Assembly: GCA_033398695.1 (NCBI GenBank)
Contig: CM065801.1
Coordinates: 47,874,358-47,938,357, forward strand
Origin: Orobanche coerulescens
Lineage: Eukaryota; Streptophyta; Magnoliopsida; Lamiales; Orobanchaceae
Direction of reading: 5' to 3'
Length of the DNA: 64,000 nt
Shown here piece after piece: positions 47,619 through 59,346 of this stretch; position 1 is the stretch's first letter; every line of letters begins with the position of its first letter. The notes below the pieces were generated by a model, which was given only the letters and a program-made list of their open reading frames with translations, was not told the origin of the DNA and searched no databases. Position numbers and translations under genes: made by a program.

Positions 47619-48932
47619 TGTTAGGCGTATTTTTATACGCTTATTTATCATTATTTTGTAGTATTTTGGAGGGTGAAATCATCTAAATGAGCTTTTAATG
47701 CCTTAATTTTGTATGATTGACAGAAATTGAAGTCCTAAGCTTAAACGAGGCAAAAGCGGTAACGGCAAAATCGGACTATGAGCCGCGGCACAAGGAAGCC
47801 GAGCCGCGGCAAAGGAAGACACCGAAGGCGAGTAAGTGTACTGCGTGCGCACGGCCCATGTGAGCCGCGGCACGAAGGATTTAATTACGCCCGGTATTCG
47901 ATTTTGGCGATGTGCCGCGGCACGAGTTCGATGAGCCGCGGCACACTTAGCGGGTTTGGTACGTCTGCGCGGATTTTGGGCCGTTTGCCGTTTCAACCAA
48001 CTAATACGGACGCGATTTATGGAAGTCTTGAGCTATAAATAGGGCTTAAGACCCTAATTTAATGATCTTGGAACCTTGGAATCGAGAAAATCATTAAAGC
48101 TAAACCTAGGAGAGCTTAAGCTTGGAGACAGAGAAGAGGAGGAAGCAGAGGAATTCAAGGGCGTAAGGCGGGAGGCAAGAACAGAGGAATCCGAGCTTCA
48201 TCTGCGTTTGAATTTTATGCTTTCATTTATTTCTTCGTATTTTCGCTTTTAGTATGTCGCTAAAGCCCTAATCTAGGGTTTTGATGAAATCTTTATTTTG
48301 ACGAATTGATTAAGATTATCCAATTTATTACCTTTTTATTGAGTTTTCCCAATTATGTTTAATGCTTGCAATTATCTGGCCAATAGTTGTAATGATTTAA
48401 TCATTCACTTCTAATCGGGAGATGAGATTTGGTGAGGAACTATTGGTGAGGACCGTTTTATTCTGTGAGATAGGAATATACTCATAGGAACTACGTGGCC
48501 TTTAGGAGATTTCATGCTTTTTGCCTAGCGACGAGATAATTCACCTAGGGATAGAGTGCGTTAGTCGCCGTTAGATAAATCTATTGACCTCGGGAGAGGC
48601 GGTAGAATATATCAGCAATCTCCGCCTTCAATAAATTGGGAAAATTATTTATTACGGATAATCAAGACTAAATTCGGATAAATTAAGGTGGATTCAGAAC
48701 TCTAGAGTTATTTATCATTTGATTCCTTTTATTCAAGCTATCGCTTTCTGTTTAGTCTTTTATTCATTCTTGTAGTTATTAATCCAAAAACCCAACTTCG
48801 ATTGTTCAAATAAAATTGGAATACGAAAACGTCGGTAGTTAGAGACTCAATCCTCGTGGGAACGATACTCTACTTATCACTTTATTACTTGTAAACGATG
48901 ACGTGCACTTGCGTGTAGGAAATATCGCAACA
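47619..48932 (+). repeat. Athila 3' LTR
   Basis: 1,314-bp partner of the 5' LTR, with its own CCGCGG array (about 47781-47944; five perfect cores, one replaced by gcgtgcgcac) and TATA gctataaata (about 48032-48041). The R/U5 part from about 48210 is nearly identical to the 5' LTR, while the array zone differs by many small indels. Confidence 0.92.
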
Positions 48933-48937
48933 ACGAC

Positions 48938-50273
48938 CGCAAAGCAAGGTTCTAATCACTGATCAATAATCTCGACCTATTACAATAATCGATTAACACA
49001 CATTCGATAATAATCAACAACCGATATAACCAATCAACAAACCCAACGGTTCTACGATATCTCAATTAAGCACTAATCTGATCAATCCAACTTAAATGAT
49101 CATGAATTCATAACCGAAACAGGATATACTACACCGTCTGTTGACTTAGCGCACGTTAATCACTTAACGTTGCGTGCGCTAAGTCGCTTACGTTAGCGTG
49201 CGCTAGCCAACAACACTAGCGTGCGCTAATGACATGCAGTTGCATGTATTTCAGATACCGATCAACATATGGCGATTATCAAGAACACTAAGTGATTCGA
49301 AACCATGTCCATAGCTATGAAAACAATGAAATCCGATATCCTTTAACATATAAACAATCATCCAACTCATAATCCAAGTAATATATCCATATATCATCAT
49401 TCTCAATATCGACATCATGAAACATCAAGAACCGTAACAACACTTCCATAATCTATCATTACAGAGGGTAATCATCAACAATAACATCAACATACGCAAT
49501 TGAGGAGGAGGATTAATCAACTTATCTCAGGTAGACGAATAACACAATTCAAACCACAAGAATCATATCAATACCCGCATATCAACAATAACATCAACAT
49601 AACTCGGTAACAAATCTCATGTTCATACTTGTTAACTCATATACATTACGATTATCAACTCAAGGACATCATATACAATCCAAAACAAAATCCCAAAGTG
49701 AAGAGTAATTACGTCTTTGAAGGAATGAATTGATTTCCAAGGTTGAATCTATTCTCAATCACTCCCAAGCTTCAAATGTTGTTAGGAACGATCAACTCAA
49801 GTGTTTGGAACATCAACTTATCTCTAAGAACTCTCTCTATTGGTTCACATAAAGAAATGGACGGGACGAATAATGCCCAACTGCACATATATATATATTG
49901 CACATTATTAACGTACGCTAACATCCTCATTTAACATACATTACATGGTTAGCGTGCGCTAACTGTCTTTTGTTAGCGCGCGGTGTCGCAGTCCAGAGGC
50001 TACTGCTTTATTGCATACAATGATTTACGTACGCAATGCCCATGCCATAGAATACGAACATACAGCATACTGAATACATATACTCCTTCAAATAATATTC
50101 CCATATGATACACAATATCCTCAAATGCAATTGTCGACCAAATAAAACAATTATACAAATACTGACATCTCAGTCCTTCATTTATTTTATGTGTATTGTA
50201 CAGATCCACACTGTACAACATAACTCGGATAAAATAATATTAAACCACAGTAGTAGAAATTCCGGATATTACA
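48938..50273 (-). repeat. LARD2 3' LTR, right part, with promoter region
   Basis: Continuation of the LTR split at 29070. It holds a gcgtgcgct cluster at about 49148-49227. On the minus strand, a second cluster at 49908-49985 precedes a TATA-like tatatatatatg (about 49886-49898). It ends at 50273 (...ggatattaca). The ORF at 49743-49934 is non-coding LTR. Confidence 0.87.
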
Positions 50274-52797
50274 TACTACACCACTTAAAATAAGTTTCGT
50301 CCTCGAAACTTGCAATCCATCATAGGAAACAAACAAACCGTTCAACCGAAATATTTTGAAACCATCACAACAACGATCAATCATCATCATTAACAAATAA
50401 CCAAAACAGTACACTTACAAATGCGCAAAGTCGACGATCTCCTGAGATACTAGCAAGTGACTCCACCGTAAAGCCTCAATACGCTTACAATCACAATTCC
50501 ATGAATCTCAACAAAATATATCATCTGTGGATGAAATGATCTATCCGTGCTAAATATCGTCTGCCTGATTATACAATCAAGTCCCAACCTGCTGAAAAAC
50601 CAATAGTGTACGATACTTCTGTGAAACAACTGCCCAAAGCAATGGCAACAAGTCCCGAAACATCGACACAAAATCTGAATGCTCAGATGATCACCAGCAA
50701 TGATCAACCAATAATTTAACCGAGAATATCATCGACATGATAAACTCTAATACGAGCAATCCAAAGGTCAACACGCAGTTGAGAATATCGTCAACATGAT
50801 AAACTCCAATATGACCAACCAGAGGTCAAAACACAATGAGAATATCATCAACATGATAAACACCTATATAACAAACGAACGATCGACGATAATCGAGAAT
50901 ACCTTCACACGATAAGCTCCAACACGATGAATACAGAACCACAGAGACCGATATACGAAAGAGCAAAATTCTCAAAATGTTAAACACATCATATACAATG
51001 GATCTCAATGAAACACAACCGACCGGTGAACATACTCCTCGGCATACGAACAACCAATCACAAACCGACGAACATATCCAATCATACCTGGAGCGGGAAT
51101 GACCACTCAATATCCAGAACAACCAGCATGGGGTCACCATCCCCAAATATACACTTACAAAGAAATCCTTCAAAAATCACTATGGTAAAAATCACACTAC
51201 TACCATACCAATGGAATCACATAGCACATATGTCCCGATTTCACGAAATCCAAAATTTCAAAATTACATCCTGTGCATGGATCTACAACACGCAACATAT
51301 TTCTCTTATCCAATAAATTAATCGATCATTCTTGGATAACCAAACTACCATACTAAAGTTCGAATCTCTTATCATCGTTCCATACTGAGGTCTTATCCAG
51401 TTTGTGAGTCACACTAATAACTTCTCCATGACATGCACTATGCACTAAATGCGTATGTACATCAATCACTTTTTCAAAACTAGTTTGAAATCACATAGTC
51501 TCGTCAAGAAGACAAATTTTCAAAAGTTCTTTCAAAAATTTCAAAACTAAAAACATAAATTTTGGTAATACCACAAAATCAATTTTCGAAAAATTAAACT
51601 GGCTCGCTAATGCCAAGTATTCGATAATAGTTTCCTTCGAATCCACACGATTAAACAAAATGTAATTATGCAAATGTTTGACTACATTCATACTCCTGTA
51701 TACCAATTCGATTCATCACCAATTTCACTGACATTCCATCGAAAAACCACACGATAGAGTTCTAAGATCTTAATGTATAGACTCCGACAAAAACTCATTT
51801 TCCACATATGACTCGCAACGTCAACCATTAACCCATCCTAGATCACCTCAACCATGCTATGACAAAATATTGAAACAACTCAACACAGTGAAAGACTTCC
51901 CGATAAGTTTTATTTGAATAAGTAAACCAAAACCCCGAAAAGCAGTAGGAAAATAGATAAATGACTAGTGAAGCATTTTACAAATCTCTGGAGTTTTAGA
52001 AAATAGAAAAGCCTTTTGAAACATTAGGGTCTCAGCCCATATCTCGTTCCATATTTACAGGAAGTTTATAAAGTAGAAAACCCTTTTCGGACTCCAATTC
52101 CTAAGTTACAAAACTATTTCAAAATCGATTGGGTCTAGGCCCAAAAATCATTTTTCGTAAAACATCCGTAAAATATTCATTTTGAAAAGTATCATTTTTA
52201 AATGCTCGAAAACAATTCCATATATCACAAAATGAACTAACTTGACTACATGTTCTTCTCAACAATCCACAGTCCTTCTCAATTTCGTTTCCAAAATTTA
52301 ACCGACATATTGATTCCAAAATCATAGTTTCTCAAATCATCAATCCTGTCCAAATTGTGTCACCTTATACTGTAATGCGTAATATCTTTCTGAATCTCAA
52401 AACATATCAACTTAGAATGGCAATAAATCTCAATGCAATCCAAAAATCCAAATACTTACAGATCGTGAAACCGACGATTCCCCGTGATACTGGCAAATGT
52501 CTCATCTCTAGAAAATACTCGACACAGATATTTTCAAAACACACGTTTTGCAAATACATTTCAACTCGAGAGCACAACACAACTCTATCTAAAGGAACAC
52601 GTTAACACCATTTGGAAAAGTTTACAACAACCCCAGTACTGCACTGGTAAATAACATAACGCGCAAGCCCGAGTGAACAACAGAAACTCATGGCTCTAAT
52701 ATTAGTCAAATCTACAACTCTAATGACGCGACAAAAACACGACCCAACTCGACCCGATTGCCTAGGTTTTCTCAACCTAAGCTCCGATACCATATTC
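50274..52797 (-). other. LARD2 interior, no coding domain recognised
   Basis: A 2.5-kb interior with PPT-like sequence beside 50273 (minus ...ttaagtggtgtagta) and PBS beside 52797. The ORFs of 60-115 codons are scattered and show no gag, CCHC or RT motif. Between about 50695 and 50910 the phrase gagaatatc(a/g)tc-acatgataaactcc recurs three to four times, a short degenerate repeat. Confidence 0.7.
52781..52792 (-). promoter_or_regulatory. LARD2 primer binding site
   Basis: The minus strand reads TGGTATCGGAGC, identical to the Tekay PBS in this window and one base off the Met-initiator site. Confidence 0.82.
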
Positions 52798-55160
52798 TGT
52801 AACACCCCCAAATTCGACCGGCAATATTACAGCCCCGTGGGCCTCGAGATGGAACCCACAAGGCTAAAAGATATTTTCACAAATATTTACAAATGCCCAA
52901 GAGGCGAACGACGGTACTATCTTTTAAAAACATTCGAAGACTTATTAAAATCCGTTTATCAAAACCGTCGTACAATCTCATTTGAAGCCACAAGGTTCGA
53001 AATACCAAAAACTCAACAGTTTAAAAAACATACATTAAGCTATCGCTTACACGTACCGGCAAAATAGTTTAGAAAACGATTTCCAAAGTAACCTAAGTTA
53101 CCAGATACCAAAGGCCATTTAAAAATACTCACGGAGCGGAAAAGACAACCAATTAAAAAAATACTCTAGCATCGGAATACAACAACTGATCAGGAAGCTC
53201 AACACACAAATACATGCCCTAGCCAGTATCCTCCGGGAAGCTCATCTCTTCACGACCGCTACAAGCTCGATATCCGAAGAACCTAAAAAAAAAAAGCCCA
53301 CGACGGGGTCAGCCATAATATCCAACAATTGTAACCATCACATCACGTCAATAATTACATACCAATGAGATAGTAAGTAAGAATACTACCAATGTAATCT
53401 TACCGCCATAACTTTACGAAAATCCACGATTCGTATCCTCAACAATACAATAAACTAATACCGAAATATCTGTACTACATCTCAGGAATGCCCAAGGTTC
53501 TCAAAACATTATCATAACTCACTGTTACAAAATTCATTAACTCTGTCAAACCCAATCCATCGAGTATCATTATCAAACCTCAACACGAAAACCGATTGTC
53601 CATCAAAGACAATTACCAAAGGAATACGGAACCTCAAGATGCACAATACCACGACAATCATGTTAGTCTAATCCGAGATCAGATCAATGCAACATACGAA
53701 CACGGCCATAACACAAGACCTACAAATGCATACTCATATGACAACATCAATATGCTCAAAACAATAACAACAGTGTATACTCAATGGAAATCCCATGGTC
53801 CAGCGCCCTCAGCATAGATCCCAAGATGATCCTACTAGATCAACACGAGATCGATAACCAACAATATACATATACACAAAACAAGATATGATAAAATCAA
53901 TGATGCGAATCGACAAGATTCCATCAACACAACACTGGGTAATCCAATGATCCAGCGCCCTCAGCATAAATCCCCATGATGATCCCGTCGGACCAACGCA
54001 TGGTGGAAAACATGTCCAACGATCCAGCGCCCCCAGCATAGATCCCCATGATGATCCCGTCGGATCAACACAACATAAACAATACAATTATGCATACACA
54101 TATGCAAATCAATATGTTCATCAACATGAACAACATATGAATCAATAACATGAACGACACTATGATGAAACAACTGGGACGACCTCATGTTCAGCAACAT
54201 GAATGACAACCTGCACGATCAACATCATCATCACTAAACCGAAAACAAATTAAGATACTTGTACCGAGTCCTTCAGGAGCAATCTCAATGTCAAATCATC
54301 ACCAATGATTATCTTTAACACTCGGCTATCCCAACATACCACACACTATAGATAACTCATATCTTCGTCTTTACCACAATGTATCCTCAATACCCAATTA
54401 TGCCAATAACCAAAGTAAATCATATACATTATGATTTAACTCCCAGAATCGGAAAAGAACATAAAATCCAAATCTCCATGGTTTACAATAATGATCATCG
54501 CTATATGTATTATAAACGAAATGAAACTGAAACCAGTCATTAAACATTATAACTGAGAAAGTAATAACTTGCCTCGATACCGATACGACGATGATGAAGC
54601 CGCTACCAATCTCATTGCCTTCGTCTACGAGCTCCTCGGCCCCCGGCCAAAGTGATTCACCAGCGTTCTCGAACACGACCGCAAAGCAAGGTTCTAATCA
54701 CCGATCAATAATCTCAACCTATTACAATAATCGATTAACACACATTCGATAATAATCAACAACCAATATAACCAATCAACAAACCCAACGGTTCTACGAT
54801 ATCTCGATTAACCACTAGTCTGATCAATCCAACTTAAACGATCATGAAACAGGATATACTACACCTTCTGTTGACTTAGCGCACGTTAATCACTTAACGT
54901 AGCGTGCGCTAAGTCGCTTACGTTAGCGTGCGCTAGCCAGCAACAATAGCGTGCGCTAATGACATGCAGTTGCATGCATTTCAGATACCGATCAACATAT
55001 GGCGATTATCAAGAACACTAAGTGATTCGAAACCATGTTCATAGCTATGAAAACAACGAAATCCGATATCCTTTAACATATAAACAATCATCCAACTCAT
55101 AATCCAAGTCATATATCCATATATCATCTTCCTCAATATCAACATCATGAAACATCAAGA

Positions 55161-57140
55161 CACAAAGGGGGAGAGAAAAGAAGCCTAAGGATTGGGCGAC
55201 TCGCTCCCGCCGCTGCTCTTTCTCTCTACCTGCCGTGTGCCGACGTTGCGCCACTGCTAGCTGTCGGATCCGCCGCTTTGCGTCCGCCACCGCCAGTAAT
55301 CAGAAACAGATGAAATTAATCAGCAATTCATCTTAGAGGATGAGTCTAATATGGATGTCCCTCAGAAATTGATTGTCGGAGATGTTGGAAATCATAAATT
55401 GGTTGAGGGTGGACCATCCATTTGTAGGGACGAGGACCCTCCGCCACTTCTTATTTCGGTTCCTGGCACTAGTTCTTTTCAGCCCGCTTCTTCACAAAAT
55501 CAGTCCCAAGCTGCACTAAAGGTGTCTGAGGAAAGTCCCAGCCGAGAAGTTCCTACTGTGAAGCCTGGTTCCAGCGGGATGTTTGCTGACCAGCGCTGTT
55601 CGGAACCTCCTAAAACACGTCCAGAACTTCGGCTATCTTTGCTTGTTGTGAAAAGCGAAGGAATCAGATGAGACTCCCAATTCTAAAGGTTCAACAATTG
55701 ACCAGAGTATGCATTGTGCTGCTTCAAAACCCTCCATGAACAAGAGCTTTCATGATGGTGGGGGCACTAATACTTTTGGTCAGATCATAGCAATTGAAGG
55801 GCGTAAAGTCGTTTCATTTTCGGAAAAAGAAATCGAAGAGCTAGCAGCCCCCTTTCAGTTTGCTTTGGTGGGAAAATTCTCGCATGGTTTTCCGACGATG
55901 AAAACTCTTAAATCCATAATGGGAAACCTTAATCTCAAAGGCTTTTTCTCGGTCTCCCTTCTCGAACACAAACATGTTTTGTTCTGGCTTTCATGTGAAG
56001 AAGACTATACTCGACTTTGGAGCCGCCAAGTTTGGTTTATGGCTGGATTTCCGATGCGTGTCCTCAAGTGGACACCTGATTTTGATCCTTTAGTCCATTT
56101 GCTCCGGTTTGGGTGTTATTTCCGTACCTCCCTGTCCACTTATTCGATCAACGAAGTCTTTTTCAAATTGCTTCCGTGTTAGGGAAACCACTTCGAATTG
56201 ATAGTGACACTGCCGAATTAACTCGTGCATCTTCCCCGCGTGTATGTATTGAAATTGATGTAACTAAACCCCGTTTGCCAGAAATTGAAATTAGGCTCGG
56301 TGGAAAAATTAAGATGCAACAAGTGGAATATGAAAATATTCCTAGCTACTGCTCCTTTTGCAAGCATCTCGGACACAACATGAAGAGCTGCAAATTCTTC
56401 AACAAAGCATCTGTCTCAGAGGTTAACTCTGAAACTCGTCCCGACCAGCCATCTGTCCCGGCCGACACCAGGCCATCTTCAACAATGGCTGCCGAGCGTC
56501 AAGGTCCAGACCAGGCCACTGATTTCTCCGAGTCCAGGGAACTTATGGAGGTTCCTGACTCGGTCATATAGCAACCGATCTGTTCAGGCCACCCAGCCAG
56601 TCCAGCCTTGAGGTTACCCCCAGAGTTCGATGAAGACTCAGTTTTTCGATCGAATCGGCATCGTCTAATGCTCGAGCGGTCGATGGTTCAAAATATTAGA
56701 GATGATATCTTTCAATCATATGAAATCTTACCCGCCAACAACATGGAAGAATGTTTCGAGGCAAATGATCGAGCATGGGAACCAGAAAAAGAAATTATAA
56801 ACATGGAAGAAGATTTCGAGGCAAATGTTCGAGCAATAGGTCCACAAAATGAAATCATTGTCACATCCGAAGATGTTGAGGGTTACATTAAAGTCGTGAG
56901 CAAAAATAAAAAGAAAAAAGTCAAGGAGAAGAAAAACCCGAACTAATGGGTTTCTGTGTTGTAATTGAGATTTCTTTGGATTTCCTAATTTTTCTTTTGT
57001 TAGTATTGATCGTGTTGGGGACTTGACCCCCTGAATAACAGTAGTTTTCTACTTTATTGTTCGTTAAAATTGGCTTTGTAAGGGAATAGGCCTCCCTAAC
57101 CTTGTTTGTTATATTATATTTTTTTTTAAAAAAAAAAAGA
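55161..57140 (+). mobile_element. ORF1-only LINE-type insertion with poly-A tail
   Basis: The insert interrupts LTR sequence continuous in the paired LTR (catcaaga/accgtaac at about 49431-49446). It starts with a GC-rich, non-coding leader (55161-55350), has one ORF1-like gene (55351-56946) and ends in an A-run (57128-57138) with aaga at both junctions as a possible short TSD. No endonuclease or RT ORF is present. It is probably a non-autonomous LINE derivative or an internally deleted L1-type element mobilised in trans. Confidence 0.75.
55351..56946 (+). pseudogene. LINE ORF1-like protein, DUF4283 plus CCHC knuckle (frameshifted)
   Basis: About 530 codons across shifting frames. The N-terminal part (55351-55671) is low-complexity, Pro/Ser-rich. 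A DUF4283 domain spans about 55810-56260 (phrases FALVGKFSHGFPTMKTLKSI and WMAGFPMRVLKWTPDF-like). A CCHC_4-type knuckle reads CSFCKHLGHNMKSC (about 56350-56391). The tail is acidic and then Lys-rich (KNKKKKVKEKKN). Frame changes lie near 55670-55700 and 56115-56180, with a stop at 56569-56571. DUF4283 with a CCHC knuckle is found in plant LINE ORF1 proteins that bind RNA. Confidence 0.75.
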
Positions 57141-57811
57141 ATCGTAACAACACTTCCATAATCTATCATTATAGAGGGTAATCATCAACAATAACATCAA
57201 CATACACAATTGAGGAGGAGGATTAATCAACTTATCTCAGGTAGACGAATAACACAATTCAAACCACAAGAATCATATCAATACCCGCATATCAACAATA
57301 ACATCAACATAACTCGGTAACAAATCTCATGTTCATACTTGTTAACTCATATACATGACGATTATCAACTCAAGGACATCATATACAATCCAAAACAAAA
57401 TCCCAAATTGAAGAGTAATTACCTCTTTGAAGGAATGGATTGATTTCCAAGGTTGAATCCATTCTCAATCACTCCCAAGCTTCAAATGTTGTTAGGAACG
57501 ATCATGTATAATACAGGTATTTTGCTAATCAAGCTATACTTAGCCATTTTCAGCTATTCTTGTCCAACGTCTCAACATACAGAATACGAACATACAACAT
57601 ACTGAATACATATACTCCTTCCAATAATATTCCCATATGATACACAATATCCTCAAATGCAATTGTCGACCAAATACGATAATTATACCAATATTGACAT
57701 CTCAGTACTTCGTTTATTTTATCCATATTGTACAGATTCCACGTTGTACAACATAACTCAAATAAAATAATATTAAACTACAGTAGTAAAAATTCCGGAT
57801 ATTACACTATG

Positions 57812-59346
57812 TGCGCAAGAAGAACCTGAATATGAGAAATCTCCATTTCCTGTATGGAAATCTCAATCTGAACTTAGACGACTTAATATGTGCAGTATTG
57901 CTGTATTCTTAGCTCAATCTGAACCTATTTCTACCAAAGAAGCTCTAGACAATTCTCATTGGATTACATTTATGGAAGAAGAGCTTAATGGATTCAAAAG
58001 GAATAATGTATGGTATCTAGTACCCAGACCTACGCATCAATCCGTAATTGGAACAAAATGGGTATTTGGAAACAAGAAGGACGGAAATGGACTCATTATC
58101 AGAAACAAATCCCGTATAGTCGCACAAGGCTACAGACAGGAAGAAGGCATAGACTACGATGAAACATTTGCCCCTGTAGCCAGACTAGAAGCCATCAGGA
58201 TATTTTTAGCCTTTACCGCCTATAAGAGCTTTAGTGTATACCAAATGGATGTCAAGAGTGCATTCCTGAATGGAGATATTTCCGAAGAAGTCTATGTTGA
58301 ACAAACACCAGGGTTTGTCAATACAGAAGGCGGAGACCTCGTATACAGGCTAAGGAAAGCGCTGTATGGACTTAAGCAAGCACCTAGAGCGTGGTATGAG
58401 ACCCTGTCCCTGTATCTAACCGATAATGGATTCGAGAAAGGTGTTGTGGACAAGAAATTATTTAAAATACAGGAAGGTGATGACCTCTTGATGGTTCAAA
58501 TATATATAGATGATATTATATTTGGTTCAACTAACCTTGCTTTATGTCAAAGGTTCTCTCATCTCATGCAAAGTAAATTTGAAATGAGTATGATGGGAGA
58601 ACTTAGTTATTTCCTAGGATTACAGGTAAAGCAGTTGCCTACAGGGATATTCATCAACCAAGAAAAGTACAGCAAGGAGCTTCTCAACAAGTTTGGAATG
58701 AACACTTCCAAATCATCGTCAACCCCCATGAGCACTTCTATGCAAATTAGTGTTGACGAAGCTGGAAATCCGGCTGATCAATCACTCTACAGGAAGTTTA
58801 TTGGCTCACTCCTGTACCTAACGACTAGCAGGCCCGATATCCAGTTTGCTATAGGAGTGTGTGCGTGATATCAAGTAGCACCTAAAGAATCACACTTCAC
58901 AACAGCCACACGAATCCTGAAATACGTCAGAGGAACAGTCGATGTAGGACTGTGGTATCCTAAAGAAGGCGGATTCGATTTAGTTGGCTACAGCGACTTG
59001 GATCTCGGAGGCTGAAAGCTAGATAGGAAGAGTACAAGTGGTACTTGTCACTTTCTTGGACCTAGACTTGTATCTTGGTTCAGTAAGAAGCAATTGGAAA
59101 ACTCGCTTTCCACGGCTGAATTAGAATAATATGCTGCTGGTAGTTGCTGTATGCAGATCCTATGGATGCAAAAACAGCTGTTATAATATGGAATTGAAGC
59201 CAAGGAAACACCGATTATGTACGATAGCATGAGTGCCATTGCAACAACGCACAACCCTGTATTGCACTCGCGCACAAAGCACATCAATATGAAGCATCAC
59301 TTTATTAGGAATCACGTTGAGAACAAAGATGTATGGATCGAGAAAG
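57812..59346 (+). pseudogene. Sirevirus pol part 2: reverse transcriptase and RNase H
   Basis: Continues the pol frame from 27190 after one TSD copy. RT is complete to the eye: [59 protein letters not shown] and the catalytic YIDDI (about 58504-58518). A TGA at 58866-58868 sits where the family has CARY, consistent with CGA to TGA. RNase H follows with DLVGYSDLD and the STAELE stretch, with further stops, and is cut at 59346 by the solo LTR in the conserved KHINMKHHFIRNHVENKDV region. Confidence 0.9.

Larger units (their letters stand above)
29071..48932 (+). mobile_element. Athila-type Ty3/gypsy retrotransposon, TSD acgac
   Basis: LTRs 29071-30386 and 47619-48932 (TGTTAGGCG...TCGCAACA) lie between perfect acgac duplications (29066-29070, 48933-48937). 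Excluding the Tekay insert it is about 10.3 kb. The tRNA-Asp-type PBS, gag, protease-RT-RNase H-integrase order and the 3' gcttaagtttgggg PPT fit the Athila lineage. All ORFs are damaged by small indels. The integrase is split by the Tekay element. A 2.2-kb post-pol region carries a second CCGCGG array. Confidence 0.92.
27191..57806 (-). mobile_element. LARD2: second pol-less LTR element, hosting Athila and a LINE insert
   Basis: Bounded by TGTAACACCC (27191) and GGATATTACA (57806) with flanks atatg (27186-27190) and ctatg (57807-57811), a 5-bp duplication with one mismatch. Without the Athila (29071-48932) and LINE (55161-57140) insertions it is about 8.8 kb, close to LARD1. LTRs are 27191-29070 plus 48938-50273 (about 3.2 kb) and 52798-57806 (about 3.0 kb without the LINE). 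The minus-strand PBS TGGTATCGGAGC (about 52781-52792) and PPT-like sequence (about 50274-50286) set the orientation. The 2.5-kb interior has no recognisable gag or pol. LTR phrases shared with the Tekay element suggest it was mobilised by that lineage (inference). Confidence 0.88.
52798..57806 (-). repeat. LARD2 5' LTR, with LINE insert and promoter deletion
   Basis: The partner of 27191-50273. The LINE insert (55161-about 57140) interrupts it. Compared with the other LTR it lacks the stretch equivalent to about 49793-50035, the TATA and adjoining motif cluster, and has instead a short segment (57505-57580) resembling the solo LTR near 62270-62310. The downstream gcgtgcgct cluster (54879-54958) is kept. 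Confidence 0.85.
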
